NCBI GenBank assembly: GCA_963582255.1
Contig: CAUZRD010000121.1
Span: 1 to 6,643, forward strand
Reading direction: 5' to 3'
DNA: 6,643 bases
DNA from: CAUZRD01 sp963582255
GTDB taxonomy: Bacteria > Pseudomonadota > Alphaproteobacteria > Rhizobiales > TMED25
In this document: positions 6,068-6,643 of the stretch, in pieces
Numbering within the stretch: position 1 is the first letter of the stretch
Layout: every line of letters begins with the position of its first letter
Notes under the pieces: generated by a model
The model's database searches: none
What the model was told of the DNA's origin: nothing
The model's input: only the letters and a program-made list of their open reading frames with translations
Made by a program: the position numbers and the translations under genes

Positions 6068-6559
6068 TGTTGCCCGTCCAAAAATGGAGACTGCTACTTT
6101 CAGTCTAGTGCGCTCCTCGTCAACTTCCTCAACGTGCCCATTAAACGATGCAAAAGGTCCATCTGAAACTCGTACTTGCTCGCCGATCTCGAATGTCACC
6201 GCAGGTTTTGGCCTATCAACACCATCGCGAACCTGCTGTAGTATCCGCATCGCCTCATCCTCGCTGATCGGAATGGGCTTTTGTTCGGTACCAAGAAACC
6301 CCGACACTTTCGGTGTGTTCTTGATCAAATGATATGCCTCGTCAGCCATCTCCATCTTGACCAGAATGTAGCCTGGAAAAAACTTACGCTCAGAAGTTAC
6401 TTTACGGCCGCGCTTAACCTCTACCACCTCCTCGGTTGGCACAAGTATTTCTTCAAAATAATCCGAGAGGCCACGGAAGGCCGCCTGTTCCTTAATTGAA
6501 TTTGCAACCTGCTTTTCAAAATTCGAATAAGCATGCACGATATACCAATGATATGCCAC
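6029..6559 (-). CDS. nusG: Transcription termination/antitermination protein NusG, GTG start
   Basis: NusG binds RNA polymerase through its N-terminal domain. Its KOW domain contacts either Rho or ribosomal protein S10, linking elongation, termination and translation. I place the start at the GTG at 6559 (product MAYHWYIVHAYSNFEKQ, 176 residues). AGAGG lies seven bases upstream and NusG proteins begin just before WYIV. The frame also has a TTG at 6580, but that overlaps the secE stop region. The NGN domain spans about residues 1-115, including VPTEEVVEVKRGRK and SERKFFPGYILVKM. The KOW domain spans about 122-176 (FEIGEQVRVSDGPFASFNG), with F160 in IFGRATP at the position of the S10-contacting F165 of E. 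coli. The end, ELEYGQVEKL, is followed by TGA in a CTT-TGA context and by a diverged copy of this tail in the +1 frame. Confidence 0.97.
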   Translation of the reverse strand: MAYHWYIVHAYSNFEKQVANSIKEQAAFRGLSDYFEEILVPTEEVVEVKRGRKVTSERKFFPGYILVKMEMADEAYHLIKNTPKVSGFLGTEQKPIPISEDEAMRILQQVRDGVDRPKPAVTFEIGEQVRVSDGPFASFNGHVEEVDEERTRLKVAVSIFGRATPVELEYGQVEKL

Positions 6560-6566
6560 GAAGTCG

Positions 6567-6571
6567 CCTCT
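6567..6571 (-). promoter_or_regulatory. Ribosome binding site that sets the nusG GTG start
   Basis: AGAGG seven bases before GTG at 6559 is the best Shine-Dalgarno near the conserved NusG N-terminus. It directly follows the secE stop codon, which suggests coupled translation of secE and nusG. Confidence 0.7.
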
Positions 6572-6572
6572 A

Positions 6573-6643
6573 TTAACCAAGCCCCAGGGCCAAACTTACC
6601 AACCAACTCAAAATCTGATCCGCAATAAAAAAGAACACGGCCG
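6573..6643 (-). CDS. secE: Preprotein translocase subunit SecE, C-terminal 22 residues (cut by right window edge)
   Basis: SecE is the small essential membrane subunit of the SecYEG protein-export channel. Only the last 22 codons and the TAA stop are in the window: AVFFFIADQILSWLVSLALG plus LG. The hydrophobic run, the FF..DQ pattern and the short tail match the end of the SecE transmembrane helix, and the place directly before nusG is the standard location. The stop lies 13 bases before the nusG GTG. The identification rests on a short segment plus gene order. Confidence 0.88.
   Translation of the reverse strand, partial: AVFFFIADQILSWLVSLALGLG

Noticed and set aside
6560..6580. A longer NusG starting at the TTG at 6580
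   Set aside because: This start would overlap the secE stop and adds seven residues not expected before WYIV. The GTG at 6559 has AGAGG at ideal spacing.

Overview
The window is a core housekeeping locus: the secE-nusG-rplK-rplA-rplJ-rplL-rpoB cluster, with every gene on the minus strand. Transcription runs from the right edge, where only the 3' end of secE is present, to the left edge, where rpoB is cut. The protein sequences and gene order point to an alphaproteobacterium with moderate base composition. The indicators are the SecE tail, the NusG start near WYIVHAYSNFEKQ, and an L10 that begins with DRAQKQE after a GTG. I cannot place it below class from the sequence alone. No mobile elements, tRNAs, CRISPR arrays or accessory genes are visible, and no plus-strand gene is credible.

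Layout in transcription order: secE tail (6643-6573), nusG (6559-6029, GTG start), a 167-base rplK leader, rplK (5861-5433), rplA (5429-4731, three bases after rplK), a 336-base structured rplJ leader, rplJ (4394-3873, GTG start), rplL (3830-3453), a 150-base spacer with strong secondary structure, and rpoB (from 3302 to beyond the left edge, 1100 codons present). rpoB was read codon by codon and is open throughout, with no frameshift.

The genes serve protein export (SecE), transcription elongation and its coupling to translation (NusG, RNA polymerase beta) and the two mobile stalks of the 50S subunit (L11/L1 and L10/L7-L12). In well-studied bacteria L1 and the L10-L12 complex repress their own mRNAs through leader RNA structures. 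The three long spacers here lie where such control would act, and all three contain inverted repeats.

The most interesting signals are in those spacers. First, the rplL-rpoB spacer has a perfect 10-bp stem whose loop is complementary over 8 bases to the rpoB Shine-Dalgarno region, so a pseudoknot or switch controlling rpoB translation is possible. Second, the 3' end of nusG is followed by a diverged tandem copy of its last codons in the +1 frame. It is joined through a CUU-UGA stop context like the prfB frameshift site and is followed by a 7-bp GC-rich hairpin. Third, the rplJ leader is a chain of about eight local hairpins, the last of them just before the ribosome binding site. I saw no wholly new multi-gene system.
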